Shown: positions 46,471-58,560, counted from the first letter of the stretch. The stretch is 64,000 nucleotides of DNA from Blasia pusilla (GCA_050084515.1 CM114272.1:31434001-31498000); one strand, 5' to 3'. Notes: generated by a model from the sequence alone, not told the origin. Made by a program: numbers and translations.

Positions 46471-48830
46471 AGGATAATCTTTCAAATTTTGCCTCCAGAA
46501 GTATTGCTCAAGATTATGTACTTCCCTCAAAATCACTTGTACCACTCGGAGAGGAACATCGTTCCCATGAAACTTTTCTTTTCCTCCAAATTCTGTTATA
46601 ATCCATGTTCCAAGAACTATCCTACTCAATTTCAGCATGGTGAGTAGGACATTATCTCTAATTTTCAATTGGAAACAAAAAAGAATAAACGATTACTAGT
46701 CCCATGCATTAGTTTAGTTAAGATACTAAATTAGAAGGATGAAAGTAGCAATAATTTACCTTTTTGAAAGACCACCCCTAGTTTTGCAAAAAGTGTGATG
46801 AGTTCACACACCCTACAAGTTCACTAAACTGCCCATAACAATGGAAATCAATCACTCAGGGCAAGGATTGAATCAGCCTACGTAGGCGGGAGTACTTTAC
46901 CTTGGTCTTGTTTTTAGAAATGCTTGATTTGATTTCATCATCTTGTTCAGTTGATGCATCAGATTGTAGCCTCAATTTCTTTTGTTTTCTTGGAGATAAC
47001 TTGGTTTTGCTATTAACACTCCCATTGCCAAGCTAAAAGACATTTATAAATTATTCAAGTTAGTATCAATCACCTCAAATCTTAATCAAACAACCCTTAA
47101 GAAGAGGATACGGTCATCAATTTTATCTTAGCTTAATATGCAATTGATAGATATACTCCTCACGTGTTTTCATTTCTTTTCAACTTTTTTGGGGAGTCTT
47201 TCTCTTGAAGCTTAATATTGGCTCTAAGGGAAAACAAGCATCCAAAGCGAGTTAAGAGTGACACTCTTAGCTTATATTTGACTAGATGAAAAAAATCCAA
47301 TACACTCCATATGAATTGTAGACGGAGAAGAATTTCAAAGTGTAAGTCCTTACGTAGAGAATGTATAATAGTCATTGCATCCTCGTTAAGATTAATATTC
47401 TTAGTCTTCACATCAACAACCACTTCCAAATCTATATTTGGTGAAGAGTTATCTTTGTCTTTCAAAGCAAAGGACAAAGAGTGAATCCAATCAACAAAAT
47501 GGGGTAAGTAGCTTATTTTTAAGAGGGCCTTGTCTAGAATGGGAGTATATCTCTTCAAACCAATTCAAAGATTATTTTTTTTTTGAATTCCTATTCTAGA
47601 GCCAACAATGGAGGTTGGATGTTCAGAAGACTTAAAACAAACATACCATGTCCATCAAGATCTCTAGCGTCTTGTTTTGGCGACCCATCTGGATTTTTAC
47701 ATCTTCCAAATCTGCATTCCACTTCTTCTTCACTTCTTTTAACTGAATTATAACTCTTGAATCCACACTCCACAAAAAAAAGATGTTACATAAGTAAGTT
47801 ATTCACCATCTAAGGATGAAGTTTCTTAATGTAAAAATCTTGATTGAAGCACTATTCTAGAGAAGGGACTAGTGCGGAAATGTCCAAGGGATCTTGGTAC
47901 CGAGGAGCTCTATTGTGTGAATACGGAGCATTTAAGGTCATCTTCGGGTTCTCCTACCTCCTTCCCTGTGGTCACTGAACTTTTCAAAGGGCCAAGCAAT
48001 ACCTGTCTAAAAAATTCCAGTAGTTTAGTGACATTAGCAATGGATCCAATTACTAATCTTTTTTCCATGCTTTCTATTAACCCAAGCAAATCAATAAGGA
48101 TTCAGATTTTCAAAAAGTTGGGATGTACCAAGGACAACTTTCATGAATTCCATCAAGACCCACCCATCCGATATAATTTAGGGTTTGAACCTTGGACCTT
48201 GCTCAAGCCATCTTTTTAGCTTTCATTCTTCCTTGCTTTAATAACCAATAATCTACTAATCGCACGGAGGACTTTTCATTTTTATCAAGATGACATGGGA
48301 TTGTATGATCAGCCCCATTAATTATCCAATAGTTCTTGATATTGGATCTTTTAGTTTTCAAAAGTTGAGAAATTTTTTTCCTCATAAATCCTAGTAAGAG
48401 AGATGAGCCTCCCACGTAGGTATACGTGTCCAAAATATGATTTTGGACGGCTACAATGCCAATTGTATTTTTTCCACTTATCTCAACGTACGATAGGTCC
48501 AAGTATCTCAGTGCCAAAACCTTAAAATCATTGAGCCAAGATTCATATCCTGGTACCTTGTGGATATATGGTTGGCCATTAGGTAAAAACTCGCATCTAG
48601 GCTTTAAATGTTGCTCCTTTCGAATGGAAACATCACGTTTCCACAAGTCTCGCTCGGTCGGACTTGGTGCTTTTTCCCTTACTACAAAGAATTAGATCAC
48701 CCACACTCTGCATTAGAATGCCTCTATACACATATATTATCTTGAATTCACTCTTATTGAGGATATTGCTGTGATGGGCCAATGGTATGTGCATTAATTT
48801 AGCATAAGCAAACACAACTCGTTGGTACAA
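46459..48830 (-). pseudogene. Unrecognised degenerate multi-part coding region
   Basis: A run of minus-strand frames reads as protein: 48830-48633 (VFAYAKLMHIPLAHHSNIL), 48646-48203 (CEFLPNGQPYIHKVPGYESW and NYWIINGADHTIPCHLDKNE), about 48100-47880 (GSIANVTKLLEFFRQVLLG), 47773-47640 (QLKEVKKKWNADLEDVKIQM, helical and coiled-coil-like), 47558-47160 (YLPHFVDWIHSLSFALKDKD) and 47030-46890 (KLSPRKQKKLRL, basic and nuclear-signal-like). Frame changes between blocks could be introns or decay. The order and strand consistency suggest one former gene or transposase. I cannot name the family. Confidence 0.35.
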
Positions 48831-49370
48831 AATATTTTACATGGCTCCACTAGAGATTTTTCTATTCATTGAATCAAAGGTCACCTTTTCTTCTTGTGTT
48901 GAAGATACTCTTAGGCACAAAGCCTCTAGTCTTGATGGTTTACTACAATGTTCCTTTGCCGATGGCTATACACAATATCAGGTAAGTTGGTTAGTTTCAA
49001 TTGTGAAACCAAGTTGAGGGTTCATACATACATCACATTAAAAAAAATTAAACTTAAAAAAAATTTACCCTCTCTTCCTCCAACCATATCTCCTTATCCT
49101 CTTCATAGATATAGCGGTCCATATCAGCAAATGTGTTGAAGTCAAGATTGTTGTCGTACGCACAATCCATAAGTATAATGAACTTCAAACAAAAAACTTA
49201 CCATGCAAGCCGTAGAAACCATTTAGCCAATGCTTGACATAAATTAAGAGTGCATCAACCTATAAATTTATTATATTGCATAAGACCCTTCCAATCATGT
49301 AAATTGTAAAGGCCCAAATTTGCATAGAAGAGATATAAGAGACATATGCCCATGGACACTCGAGTGGTTT

Positions 49371-49850
49371 AGATCTAAACCATTCAAGTGGGAGAGCGCC
49401 CTCCTAGCACCAACTCCTCCAAGTTCCAACTCCATCCAATAATGGGAGTTGATGTTGCCTTGAAACAAGAAGGAAAATCCAAAGAAGACTTTAAACCTCC
49501 CTATTTAAAGTCCTCCTCCTCCTTTTTCTTCCATGTTTCTTGGTCCTCTCCAAGAAGGGGTCCAAAAATCATGAAAAAATTGTGAGAATAGGATTTAAGT
49601 GTTAGGAACCAAGGGGAAAACAAAAATCTTCAAATGACCATCCACATAAGGGATGAAAACTCATAAATCCCAAAATTTTATTTCCCATTTATGATTTACC
49701 CATAGAAGAGAAAATAGAAGATCTGAACCGTTCAAATTGGAGAGGGCCTTCTCAAAACCAACTTCTCCAAGTTTAGGGTCCATCTATTGGTGAGAACTAA
49801 TAATGCTTGATGATGAACACTGAAAATTCAACGAAGACAAACTCGACATA
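49371..49850. repeat. Two diverged repeat units of about 350 bp
   Basis: GATCTAAACCATTCAAGTGG at 49371 and GATCTGAACCGTTCAAATTG at about 49719 head two similar segments (AACTCCTCCAAGTT versus AACTTCTCCAAGTT, then GAAAATCCAAAGAAGAC versus GAAAATTCAACGAAGAC). The second unit is the more diverged. No coding signal. Confidence 0.6.
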
Positions 49851-50401
49851 TTTCCACTCAATGACAAAAGTGATTTCCTTGATTGATCTTCCTCCTTTAT
49901 TGAATCTTCACCCATACTAGCTTGAAGACCCTAACTCCTTAAAAACTTCTTGCACACTCCAAGATGAAAGTGAAAAGTTAATGAGAAATATGTGTAGACA
50001 AAAATTATAAATATAAATATAAATTTGAAGTGGTGTTAAATGCCATTTGGGCATACTTCTAGATATACATCTAACCATATATAGATAGGTCATGTTTGAA
50101 AGTGTTAATATCTTTTTGAAAAAGGGCCCTAATACCCTAAACTCCATCCCAAGATAAATGAGAAATATGATATGAATGGACTATTAAATCATAATAAACA
50201 TGAGTAATTGTTAATGACTCACAAATACTTGCCAAGTGAAGAGGTATGACTTGTTTATAACGAAAGGGGTTTGCTAACTACTTGGGTTTTGGTAATACAA
50301 GTAGCAAGAACAAAGTTTAATTTATTCATGATTGGTGTAATGCATAGCACATGCTACATAGTAGTGATTAGTTATTGCTCAATGCCATTCAAAATTTGAA
50401 G

Positions 50402-51182
50402 GTGGCCTTTCTATATTCATCTTTAACTCTCATATAATTCTTGTCCTCGATGACCCGTTTTTTTAATTAATAAAGAATGAGAGTCATTTTCAACTATATG
50501 ATGAAACATACTTATCCAAAGTAAGACTCTAAATTTTTTATCATGATTTTTTCATTGAAACTTTATAGATGACCTTCTTATATACATCTTTCACTCTTCT
50601 TAAAATTTCTTCTTAATAATTGAATTTTCCAAATAGAGAAAATCAGAAGTTCACTTTGTAGTTGTTGATCAAACGTTCTTATTCAAAGCAAGACTCTAGC
50701 AATTTTCTTATCATTATCGTATGATAAATTTTGTAAGTGGCCTTCTTATACACATCATGATTAACCTATCCTCAAAGTTTCTAAATGATTGGATTTTCCG
50801 CTAGCATATAATAAGAAGTTTTTTTAAACTATTAGAGTTTGTGACCTTCTTATATGCACCTTTCCTTCTAAAAAAAATATTTTGATTAATGATTAGATTT
50901 TCCAAACTTAGAAAAATAAGAAAGATATTGTGAATGATTTGATAAGAGCTCCGTAGTTAAAGTAGGACTCTAACATTTTCCTTATGATTTATTTTGGTCA
51001 TTTCCATTGAACGCTTGTGTGGCCTTCTAAAATGAATTTATACCCATCCTAAAAATTTATTGGTTAATAAGTTAAATTTCCAAATTCATGCAAAAATCTT
51101 TTGAACCACTATATGAGATTTTATTTTCTAATTTGGAGTTATCCTATTCCTTACATGATTAGTTCCACATTATTTTCATGGA
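50402..51182. repeat. Satellite-like tandem array, unit about 170 bp
   Basis: Five units start with GTGGCCTTCT-type words at 50402, 50569, 50737, 50841 and 51019, spaced 167, 168, 104 and 178 bp; the third unit has an internal deletion. Shared blocks per unit: a CTTATATACATCTTT run, GATTGGATTTTCCAAA, AAGTAAGACTCTAACATTTT and a TTTTCATTGAAAC end. Units are well diverged, so the array is old. AT-rich, no coding signal. Confidence 0.8.
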
Positions 51183-51435
51183 AACTTTTCTTTTTTATCT
51201 TTTTACATCACTAGATATTTTCTATATTTATGGTAAAATCTATATTGTTAGAGGAGGATTGCCTCCACAATATCAATGCCTTTGCTTTATGATACGTGTT
51301 AGGAATATTCTGTTTCTTCCTAATATATATTATAAAACCCATAAATTCATAATGAATACGTGTTGGTAGTAATTTGTTAGTATCTTTTTGAACTAACAAG
51401 GCCATGCATAAGAAAGTAACTAGGTGAGTGATCTG

Positions 51436-51536
51436 ACCCAAATATTAATGACTAAACCATTTATGTCATAATTTGAGTTATTATTTTGGTCAACTATTTA
51501 CATTTTAGTCATAAAAATCATACTTTTTTTCTAGTG
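51436..51536 (-). repeat. Possible CACTA-type terminus
   Basis: The minus strand begins CACTAGAAAAAAAGTATG at 51536 and then carries blocks shared with 12240-12310 (ACTCAAATTATGAC, ATGGTTTAGTC). This is probably the end of a CACTA-like element extending left into the AT-rich array. No partner terminus with a matching 3-bp duplication was found. Confidence 0.35.
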
Positions 51537-51549
51537 AGCTAGATGGTGT

Positions 51550-51927
51550 AGAGTGCTAGCTACAAGGTGGTGCGCGGAAACAGGCAAGTCCAAACAAGTC
51601 GCTCGAGAGCTCGTAGCCCGCCTGTCGAGCCCGTAGCGTAGACACTAGCTAATTGTGCCCGCACTGTGCAAGTTCAAGGCCCGCGTGGGCTTAGGGTGCA
51701 GGCGTGAGCGTGAGCTTGCCCTATGGGGCATTGTGGCCTTGCTCGCCTTGCGGGCTGGCTACAGGCCTACGCGGGTTGGTGCAACCTGCGCACAGGCCAC
51801 AAAACCGGTGCGAGCTTGGCTAACCAAGGTCTAGCCTACAGGCTCAAGGGCTTAAGGGCAGGCTTAGGTGTGGACCAAGGGTACCCAGCCCGCATGAACA
51901 TATATCCGTGGACTTTGTCCGTGTGCA
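51550..51927. repeat. GC-rich segment partly duplicated at 53945-54046
   Basis: A local GC-rich island with CCCGC/GCCCG words. The part at about 51715-51815 (CCTACGCGGGTTGGTGCAAC) recurs in the same orientation at about 53945-54046. The open frames here are not convincing. Confidence 0.7.
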
Positions 51928-52217
51928 ATGTATGCAAATTGGCATTTTACTGATAGTAAGAGACAAAATAATTATTCCTATTTCTTGTGTTATTTTGAAA
52001 GAATGTGAATTTCTCTTGAGCAAAGGCATTTTAATCATTCTGTGCCTTAGGAGGCTAAGGATCTTGGTCCAAATACAAATCCGATAGGTCAACAAAAATA
52101 CCTAATCCATCATCTTCCACAAAATTATCCATGATCTCCACACCAAAAACCAAAAAAAATTCCTTTTTCCCTAAAGCTAGTAAGAGGTCGTCGTAAACTA
52201 CAATTAATGACAACGAG
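51928..52217 (+). repeat. Left arm of a 290-bp inverted repeat
   Basis: Inverted match to 54446-54736; shared words include TAGTAAGAGACA, CCTTAGGAGGCTAAGGATCT and AACTACAATTAATGA. Both arms keep a short helical frame open (RHRMIKMPLLKRNSHSFK), possibly a captured or transposon-derived coding piece. Confidence 0.85.
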
Positions 52218-52739
52218 CTCCTCTTACTTTTTCTTCTAAAAAAAAATTGTTCTTGTGAGCATGCTTCACTATTTTTATTTATTATGAAACTCCTCACCAT
52301 CTTCCTATCACCTACTTCAACAATAAATTTCCTGATTTTAGATGCACTTTAGGAACTAAATCCCTCATAAATCATAGACACATCCTTTTGCCCCACCTGC
52401 CAGACTGGTGGGCATCTCTAACCAGCACCTAGCACCAAACCTTCGCGAATGGATATTGGCGGCCCTACTTGGTGCCCATTTGCTACTCAAAGAGGAGGTG
52501 GGGCATTGGCTCTTGGATGAGGTGTCGGGACCCACTTCTTGGATGTTGAAGTTTTCGTTTCGGGTGCTAAATGCTCATCGTTTGGGCTGCTCAAGATTTG
52601 GAGCCCACAAAAAAAGGTACCGGCTGAAAATTTGGGAAAAATTATGGTCAAAATTTGACCATATACCTTTGAATGATCTTGAGAGGTTGTGTGATGGCTG
52701 CTTAGCTCTTGATTACACATGCAAGATCTAAACCTCCTT

Positions 52740-52990
52740 GCAAAACTTGGTGTCTTGGTTTGTCAACACTTCTGTTAGTGATTCATGCTGACTTGCCACT
52801 GGATCATGGAAGGTTTATACCACTCTTTTACTTGCCCTGTTGGGCAATGCAACCTATTCTATCCACTTCAAGAAGTACTCAACTATCACCAACACATATC
52901 GTTTGTGGTGCTTCATCAATGCATGGTAAAGGTCTTGTAGAATCCAAGATCTATTAGTAGCTTAAAACCATGATTGGTAATGGGACCAAG
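52740..52990 (-). pseudogene. Strongly decayed Ty3/gypsy integrase core remnant
   Basis: The plus strand shows GTTTGTCAACAC, TTCTATCCACTTCAAGAAG, ACTCAACTATCACCAACACAT and TTAAAACCATGATTGG, matching the integrase core on the minus strand at 15055-15270 base for base in long patches. Every frame has stops. It lies between the arms of the inverted repeat. Confidence 0.7.
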
Positions 52991-52999
52991 TGCGGAGTA

Positions 53000-54445
53000 A
53001 GACCATTGAGTATGGGCTCATTCCTTGAAGCATATAAGCACTTGGATCCTTCCACCTAAGACTCCCCTCCATTTTCTCCCCCTTGACATCCTAGGTGATT
53101 AATTATGGCCCCTACTAGAACTGCATTTCAAGTGCAAAAGCAGTAGAATGCCAGTTATTCTACAGCTCTCCCAACCTTTGAATGCACCTAGGGATGTGAG
53201 TTTCATAAAAGTTTGTGGATTCATTCTAATTACGCCCGATCCCAGCTGAAGAGAGGAGGCTAACCCGCTGCTACTATACAGAGAAGAGAAAACCTCCAAC
53301 CCCTACTATATTGAGAAGAGAGTCTAGTCTTTGTACCCCTTACTATACTGAGAAAGCCTCCAACCCCACGTAAAAATGTTTATTACAGTTAGAATAAGTT
53401 TTCCGATTTAAGAAATTCAGCATTCTCTCGTGTTATTCCCCATGTTACTCTGTGTAATCTTCTTGTGCGTATAGTCTTCTCATGTGTACTCCGTTTATGT
53501 TTTTCTATGTGGAGAATTTTTTTGTCTCTTTTGTCTCTTTCTTCTCAATATTTTCTGAAGTTTTAAAAAAATTCAAAACAAGACTAGGGCCGCATATTGG
53601 TTTCTGTGCAACCAAAATCGGTTTTGCGTCCAATGGATTGTGTGCAAGGCTATTATCACCACCAACTTTCCATGCAACCTCATCTATAGTAGTGTTATAT
53701 GTACAAGAATCTGAATGTTTCACTTATAGCACGGTTTTTGGCTCATTTTCCACAAGTGGAATCATAGGAAACTTTCTCCAATCACCATTTACAATATCAT
53801 CATATATTCCTATCCTATCCATTTATACCTCATTAAAATTGGATCTTCTCCTTCTCTTCAAGCACTATAGTTGCCCAGGGTTACACACAGAAAAAGTCCA
53901 CAAACATATGTCCATGCGAGCTTGGGTACCTATGGTCCCCATCCAAGCCTGCCCTATGGGTCATTGTGGTCCTACTCACCTTGTGGGTTGGCTAAAGGCC
54001 TACGCGGGTTGGTGCAACTTGCGTAAGGGCCACAAAACCGGTAGTGTCGGAGGAAGAGATGGTGGACTCTAGTTCGATTCTGGGGAGTGGTGCATTGCAT
54101 TCATTATGGCATAATCGATCAAAATCACAAGCATATCCATTTGCAAGTGTGTCCTTTCCATTGCCTTTATAACATCCATTTGGTCATTCAACTCTACAAA
54201 GAATCCTCATTTCCACGAGGCTTTAAGGATGGTTGCTAGGTTAGGGATTGCATACTCTAGACCCAATATGGATCAGATGCGATGTAAGGATCAACATTGG
54301 TGGAAGGCCCATGTTGAAAAAATTGAAGATAATGAATCATGGAGCTAGGAAAGAGATACAACTATACAATTTCTACCACAAATGGACCAATTTCCAAAGA
54401 AGGCCCCTTTGAATATTTTGGTGGTTTTCATGGGAGGTGAATGTT
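53000..54445. other. Interior of the inverted-repeat block, no accepted gene
   Basis: Contains a 196-codon ATG frame at 53482-54072 that runs into the duplicated GC-rich segment (54046) and has Phe/Ser-rich, low-complexity composition. Short repeated CTACTATA(T/C)TGAGAA words lie at about 53280-53350. I do not accept the frame as a gene. Confidence 0.35.
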
Positions 54446-54736
54446 TCATTGTCATCATTAATTGTAGTTGATGATGGCCTTTTACTAGCTTTAAGTAAAA
54501 AGGAATGTTTTTTGGTTTTGGTTTGGAGATCATGGATAATTTTGTGGAAGATGATGGATTAGGATTTTTTTTTACCTACCGGATTTGTATTTGGACCGAG
54601 ATCCTTAGCCTCCTAAGGCACAGAATGATTAAAATGCCTTTGCTCAAGAGAAATTCACATTCTTTCAAAATAACACAAGAAATAGGAATAATTATACTGT
54701 CTCTTACTATCGGTAAAATGCCAATTTACATACATT
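54446..54736 (-). repeat. Right arm of a 290-bp inverted repeat
   Basis: Reverse complement of 51928-52217 with moderate divergence. The plus-strand frame (54505-54870) extends past the arm into DPEWKETVVSDLQMLKF, which looks protein-like but matches no family I know. Confidence 0.85.
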
Positions 54737-54870
54737 ATTACCAAGTTATAGCAACATCAAATAGGAGGGTTTGTTTGGACCCAGAATGGAAAGAAACAGT
54801 AGTCTCAGATTTGCAAATGCTTAAATTTTCCTTACCTGATGCAATTGCAACTAAAGACATTGGTGGATAG

Positions 54871-55930
54871 GTGGAAAGTAGATAAAGGCAATAGAAGTAA
54901 TGTTATTCCTCCTTTAAGGTGAGAGAATGAAGACAAAAGCCCATCTCATGCATCTATAGGTTCCATATAGGAGCCCAAGGTAAGACTTAAACTTAATCCT
55001 ATCATTCTTTGTGAATAATAATTTCGCAGTTTTTAAGTTAACTTGGCAAGTTCCCTTTTTAAAGATCATCCTTGTATTCTATGGGGAGGGTGCGTTGCTC
55101 ATGGATTGGGTTTGCTTTACGAGGATTGGATCTTTCTCAACTATATCTTTGAAATTTCATAAGATGGCAAAATTCATCAAGAATCGTCATTCTACACATT
55201 GTATATTTTTGGACCTATTTTCTAATGGGTTCACATTGCTTCTACCTGTGAAGACAAGATTTACGACCAATTGTATATGTTTAGATCATGCTTTTCAGCT
55301 CCAATTATGTTCAAAGCATATATTGATTAGTTAGGAGTTTGAAACTTTTTTCAATAGTACCCATGGGAAAAGAAGGTCAAAGGTGGAGACTCTACGAATT
55401 TTCTTTGGATATTAGGCCAAAATGTATGATCTTTGGAGCATTTTTTTGGAACTCTATATCTTGATAAGATTGGTGGAAGATCGTAAGGAAATCATGAGGC
55501 AAATTTAATATCAAACATGGTGTTTTAAGGATAAGATGGAGCCTATGTCAGATAAGCCCAACCGTGCTAGCTATCTTATCACCAAGGATGTTTCAAATCA
55601 AATGGCTTAGTCCCTTCACATTACGGGGATTTCATAAAATAATTTTTTGAATTATGTTGCTAAAAATCCTAAGTTTTTTTCTCCAAAGAGCACACGCAAC
55701 ATATTTTTGTGCCTAAGTGTATTCAAGGCCTCCGAGAATATTTTGACTTAGGGCAGGTACATGTTGGAATTAACAAGTAATGCTCTACAATCTTTCAAAG
55801 TCAACTATCAAATAGAAATAATAGCATGTGCTCTCAAGAGGATGCATTGTAGGATATACATTTTGAATTTATTGCAATAACTTAAAATGGTCATGAATGG
55901 TTGATGGCTTATACAGACTCAACTCCCAAG
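54871..55930. other. No gene recognised
   Basis: AT-rich, multiple broken frames, no motif or repeat boundary supported. Confidence 0.4.
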
Positions 55931-56269
55931 TTACAAAGTATTGCTATGTGCGTCTTGACGCAGACAGTCATCACATTTGCTTGCATGATAAGATGTAGTT
56001 CTCATGGATTCATTCACAATCCATATAGTAATCAATAAAAGCTTCCATTCCAAATGATTTGATTTATGTGTATCACAATAATCGCATGAATAGTGAATCA
56101 TCCAAGTTTCACACTCCCTGCATATGTGACTTGTACGAGTACTATAGATGAAGAATTCAAAACTTGTTACCAAAGCGTCTAGATTAGCAATATGGCACAG
56201 GAAGTTTAGAAGAGGAATAGATTTAAGGACAAATGAACCCACTTGAGAAGAATGTGCTTGAGACCTCAA
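55931..56269 (-). pseudogene. Cys/His-rich relic, weakly DC1-like
   Basis: A minus-strand frame includes SHICRECETWMIHYSCDYCD and, later, SKCDDCL. The C-x2-C...H-x2-C-x2-C pattern with an aromatic in between is reminiscent of plant DC1 (C1-like) zinc modules. No ATG opens the frame, only one module is visible and neighbours are non-coding, so at most it is a decayed fragment. Confidence 0.2.
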
Positions 56270-56864
56270 TCATTAACAAACAAAGAAAAAGAAGAGTTGA
56301 GTTCAGCAATGACTTATAAGATGGTGATTTTGAGGAAGACAAGTCTAATCCACTTGAAGAAGTTCGAAGTATAGATTAGTACTTTCCATCAAGAATTATG
56401 AGGCATGGCCATGTCCACATGATAACGATGAACGTTACACATTAGTAAAGGACGTATATGAGTATAACCATCTCAAAAATTTGACCGAGACCGAACACAT
56501 GAATAGATGGAGTAGAATGTATTGAGGGGCAACTACATTAGATATACATAAGTATTCTATAATTAGAGTATTATATTGGAATTATCATCTTTTCGTAGTG
56601 TGCATATTTGTAAACATGTGCATATTCTCCCATAATATTATCTCAATAGGATCTTTGGTCCACTTGTTCTTGGAATTATTTCTAAAATCCTTGCTAGGGG
56701 ATGTCTCATCTAAACTCCAACAATGCAAAGGTCATTCTAGATCCCATTGATTCAATTTACTAAGAAAGAAGGACTTGCATATTTTTCATTTTTTCCAAAT
56801 AGATGACCCTAAAATATTGCCAACTTCTTTATACTAGTGTTTCCAAAAACCATGTAGATTTTCA

Positions 56865-57252
56865 TGTTGGATTCTCAACATCCACTTCTCTGAGCACCAT
56901 TAATCTGATCGATACCCTTTGTATGAGGAGAAGCCTAGATTGATGGTTCCGACTTAGACGTCGGAGGAGTCATAGTAATATGACGCAGGTGGTCTACGGA
57001 GTAGCGTTACTAGGATTATCTAACCCAAAAAATTTCTATTAATAGAAACGAAGAAAAATAGGTGAAAACCCTAGTTTTCCGAGTAGTGAAATAGTCGGGA
57101 GCCGCAACGATAGCATATTCTCGTATGTCGAGTTATCTCCATGTTCAGCTTTCATCGAAGCTCTTCGATGAGCGCACGGACGGACTAGGCCACTTTGTAT
57201 CTCTAAGTTTTGTAAAGATTTTAGTGATTTTGTCACTTTCTGTTTTCTCATA
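56865..57252 (+). repeat. Left copia LTR
   Basis: 388 bp, starts TGTTGGATTCTCAACATCC, ends TTTTCTCATA. Pairs with 60759-61146; also related to the partial LTRs at 16046-16245 and 42876-42945. Confidence 0.96.
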
Positions 57253-57264
57253 TGATATCACAAC
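57253..57264 (+). promoter_or_regulatory. Copia primer-binding site
   Basis: TGATATCACAAC directly abuts the left LTR and differs at three positions from TGGTATCAGAGC, the sequence complementary to initiator tRNA-Met used by most plant copia elements. Confidence 0.75.
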
Positions 57265-57324
57265 GATAGGTTTTCCAGTATTTTGTATCTGGCGATCTAG
57301 TGTGTTTGCATAAAATCTTGAGAG

Positions 57325-58140
57325 ATGGCTATTTCTTCGTTTGTTTGTGCTCGCGCTCCTCCGCTAGGTAAAGGGAAGTTAGATGGGTCTTATTATACAT
57401 TGTGGAAGTTCAAAATGAGAACTGTCCTCGAATCATTTGAGATTTGAGAGAGGGCCACAAGGGTTGATTTGAATCTAAAAGCTACTTTGAGTTCTGCATG
57501 TTCATCTTCATCTAGGGATATGAATCGTGTTGTATTGATGGCATGGAAATGTAGAAACAATGATGCTCTATATGCGATTTTCACGAATGTAATTGTTTCT
57601 GTCATGACTCTCATTCAACATACAACCACTGCTGCTGAGGCATGGAGCATTCTCAAGAATCAGTATGAAACGAAGAATGAGACTCGGATTCAGAATTTGG
57701 AGAATCAGCTTACGTTCAAGATATTTTCAGAAGGAGAAAGCGCGGAGCAATTTTTGACAAGGATCAAGAATCTTCAAGATCAGATGGGGTCCGTAGGAAT
57801 TTCAAAGTCTAGCAAAGATTTGGGATGTCGGTACATAAGGATTTTGCCTCCAAGCTATGACAGTTTGGTCACTGCATTGAATACTCAAGTAAGACCCATG
57901 CCGCTTACTTTTGAACAATTTAGTGCAATGTTGATAGAAGAGGAAATGCGCTTCAAAGCAAGAGAGGGAAGTGATGCAGCATTTACTGCCAACGTATAGA
58001 GTGGTAGAAATCATGATTACAGTTCAGATATCAAGAAGAAATTTCCAAGGAAAGCCTTAAAATGCTTTTATTGTGGTAATCTAGGTCACCTTATCAAAGA
58101 TTATAGAAAGAGGAGTCAAGATGAGAAGAACGGTTGCTTA
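57325..58140 (+). pseudogene. Copia gag (UBN2-type) with zinc knuckle
   Basis: The ATG at 57325 opens a frame interrupted by TGA at 57445 and closed by TAG at 57997. It shows the copia gag core (YYTLWKFKMRTVLES, AEAWSILKNQYETKN, LENQLTFKIFSEGES, LPPSYDSLVTALN). After the second stop comes a CCHC knuckle CFYCGNLGHLIKDY, whose last Cys is replaced by Tyr. Gag would form the virus-like particle and bind element RNA. Two stops and the lost zinc ligand make it inactive. Confidence 0.9.
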
Positions 58141-58199
58141 AGACCTAAGAAGGAGTCTAGAAATTTTGTAGAACTAGGAGAACATGAAGTAGATTCTTG

Positions 58200-58560
58200 G
58201 GTAGCAATCGAAGAGGTTTGCACACAGGCAGAACATTCCACTAAGTCAAAGAGTGAAGATGCATGGATGCTCATAGTGGAGCATCTAGGCATATGACCAA
58301 TCATAAGGATTGATATATCTCCTTACAGCCTCTACAGGAGCCCATCGTTGTTATTGTTGGGAAAAATGCAAAGTACCCTCTAGAAGGGAAAGACACAATT
58401 TCTTTAGTCTCACAAAAAGGAGATGAAAAGAAGTTAACTGATGTACTGTACATATCAGAGTTAAAGAAAAATTTGATTTCGGTAGTAGTATTATGTGATC
58501 GTGACCTAGAAGTTTGTTTCAAGAAAACTGGAGCAGTAATTGAGGATGCCAATGGGAAAG
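58200..58560 (+). pseudogene. Copia aspartic protease relic
   Basis: GAT GCT CAT AGT GGA GCA at 58266-58283 reads DAHSGASRHMT. In copia elements the active site is D-S-G-A, so the catalytic Asp has become His (58272-58274). The frame continues past a stop as YISLQPLQEP, IVVIVGKNAKYPLEGKDT and LTDVLYISELKKNLIS, the conserved protease C-terminal half, and ends at a TGA near 58578. Confidence 0.85.

Noticed and set aside
48847-51536. A 2.7-kb CACTA element starting at CACTAGAG (48847)
   Set aside because: The terminal sequences diverge right after CACTAGA and the flanking triplets differ.
53482-54072. 196-codon ATG frame
   Set aside because: Phe/Ser-rich, and its 3' part is a segment duplicated from 51.7 kb, so the frame is a chance join.
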